Shown piece by piece: positions 25,614 to 25,797 of a stretch of DNA of 25,797 bases. A model generated the notes under the pieces. It was given only the letters and a program-made list of their open reading frames with translations. It was not told where the DNA came from and searched no databases. The DNA is from Fidelibacterota bacterium. Its GTDB lineage: Bacteria > Marinisomatota > Marinisomatia > Marinisomatales > UBA1611. Made by a program: the position numbers and the translations under genes. The stretch is from NCBI GenBank assembly GCA_002722105.1, contig PBKF01000056.1, positions 1 to 25,797 of the forward strand, read 5' to 3'. Position 1 is the stretch's first letter, and the number at the start of each line of letters is the position of its first letter.

Positions 25614-25657
25614 CCAATTTACAAAAAATAACTCCTTAAAAAATAAAAACTCACAAA
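25614..25657 (-). promoter_or_regulatory. Candidate promoter/leader of the small lipoprotein
   Basis: On the minus strand TTTG (25657-25654) is followed after 23 bases by TATTTTTTG (25630-25622) and TAAATTG, as before the MORN gene. GGGTGTGGG then precedes ATG 25606. Pattern-based inference. Confidence 0.35.
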
Positions 25658-25661
25658 GTGA
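25638..25661 (-). terminator. Weak terminator-like hairpin after glmS
   Basis: A 4-bp stem (TCAC, loop TTT, GTGA) is followed on the minus strand by GTTTTTATTTTTT, 40 bp after the glmS stop. The T-run is good, but the stem is short. Confidence 0.35.
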
Positions 25662-25700
25662 TGTTTCACTATTCTAAACACCTCTCTGGTCCTACAACAA

Positions 25701-25797
<97 letters not shown>

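Overview
The window is AT-rich DNA in which every supported gene lies on the minus strand, so transcription runs from high to low coordinates. It suggests a Gram-negative bacterium: there are several lipoproteins, an SmpA-like protein, a LolB/DUF4292-like lipoprotein and an LpoA-like envelope protein. The gene content, the Bacteroidetes-style histidine kinase H-box, and three TTG/TA-nn-TTTG-like promoter candidates point to the Fibrobacteres-Chlorobi-Bacteroidetes superphylum. A marine Marinimicrobia (SAR406)-like lineage is a guess from style, not proof. No tRNA, rRNA, CRISPR array, insertion sequence or phage gene was seen, and no gap longer than 300 bases lacks a gene.

Right edge (25797 to 25200): the last 31 codons of glmS are followed by a weak terminator-like hairpin, a short lipoprotein that looks like a broken remnant of a longer Ig-domain lipoprotein, and a possible 32-residue basic small ORF.

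Region 25196 to 12920: a very large exported MORN-repeat protein (1472 residues, 62 full repeats and one partial) comes first. It is followed by an SmpA-like lipoprotein, an LpoA-like protein (helical repeats plus a periplasmic-binding fold), pgeF, uppP, a PutP-like symporter, holA, an ECF sigma factor and a membrane anti-sigma factor. From the lipoprotein to the anti-sigma factor the genes overlap or almost touch, except for a 65-bp gap before uppP. A strong rho-independent terminator closes the series at 12891-12844.

Region 12835 to 1: an apparent single operon of 11 genes with no gap larger than 8 bp. It starts with a membrane GAF/GGDEF diguanylate cyclase, then a TPR protein and a LolB/DUF4292-like lipoprotein. 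A surface-glycan block follows: a DPM/GtrB-type GT2, a second GT2, a GT4, a sulfotransferase, a Wzx-type flippase, a hexapeptide acyltransferase and a YfhO-family membrane protein. It ends in a sensor histidine kinase cut by the window edge. The likely theme is synthesis, decoration (sulfate and acyl groups) and export of a surface polysaccharide, bracketed by c-di-GMP and two-component signalling genes. UppP would supply recycled undecaprenyl phosphate for this and for peptidoglycan.

The most unusual object is the MORN protein. Its array shows later internal copying: repeats 39-45 match repeats 49-55 in order, and repeats 45-48, lying at the end of and after the first copy, match repeats 6-9 near the N-terminus.
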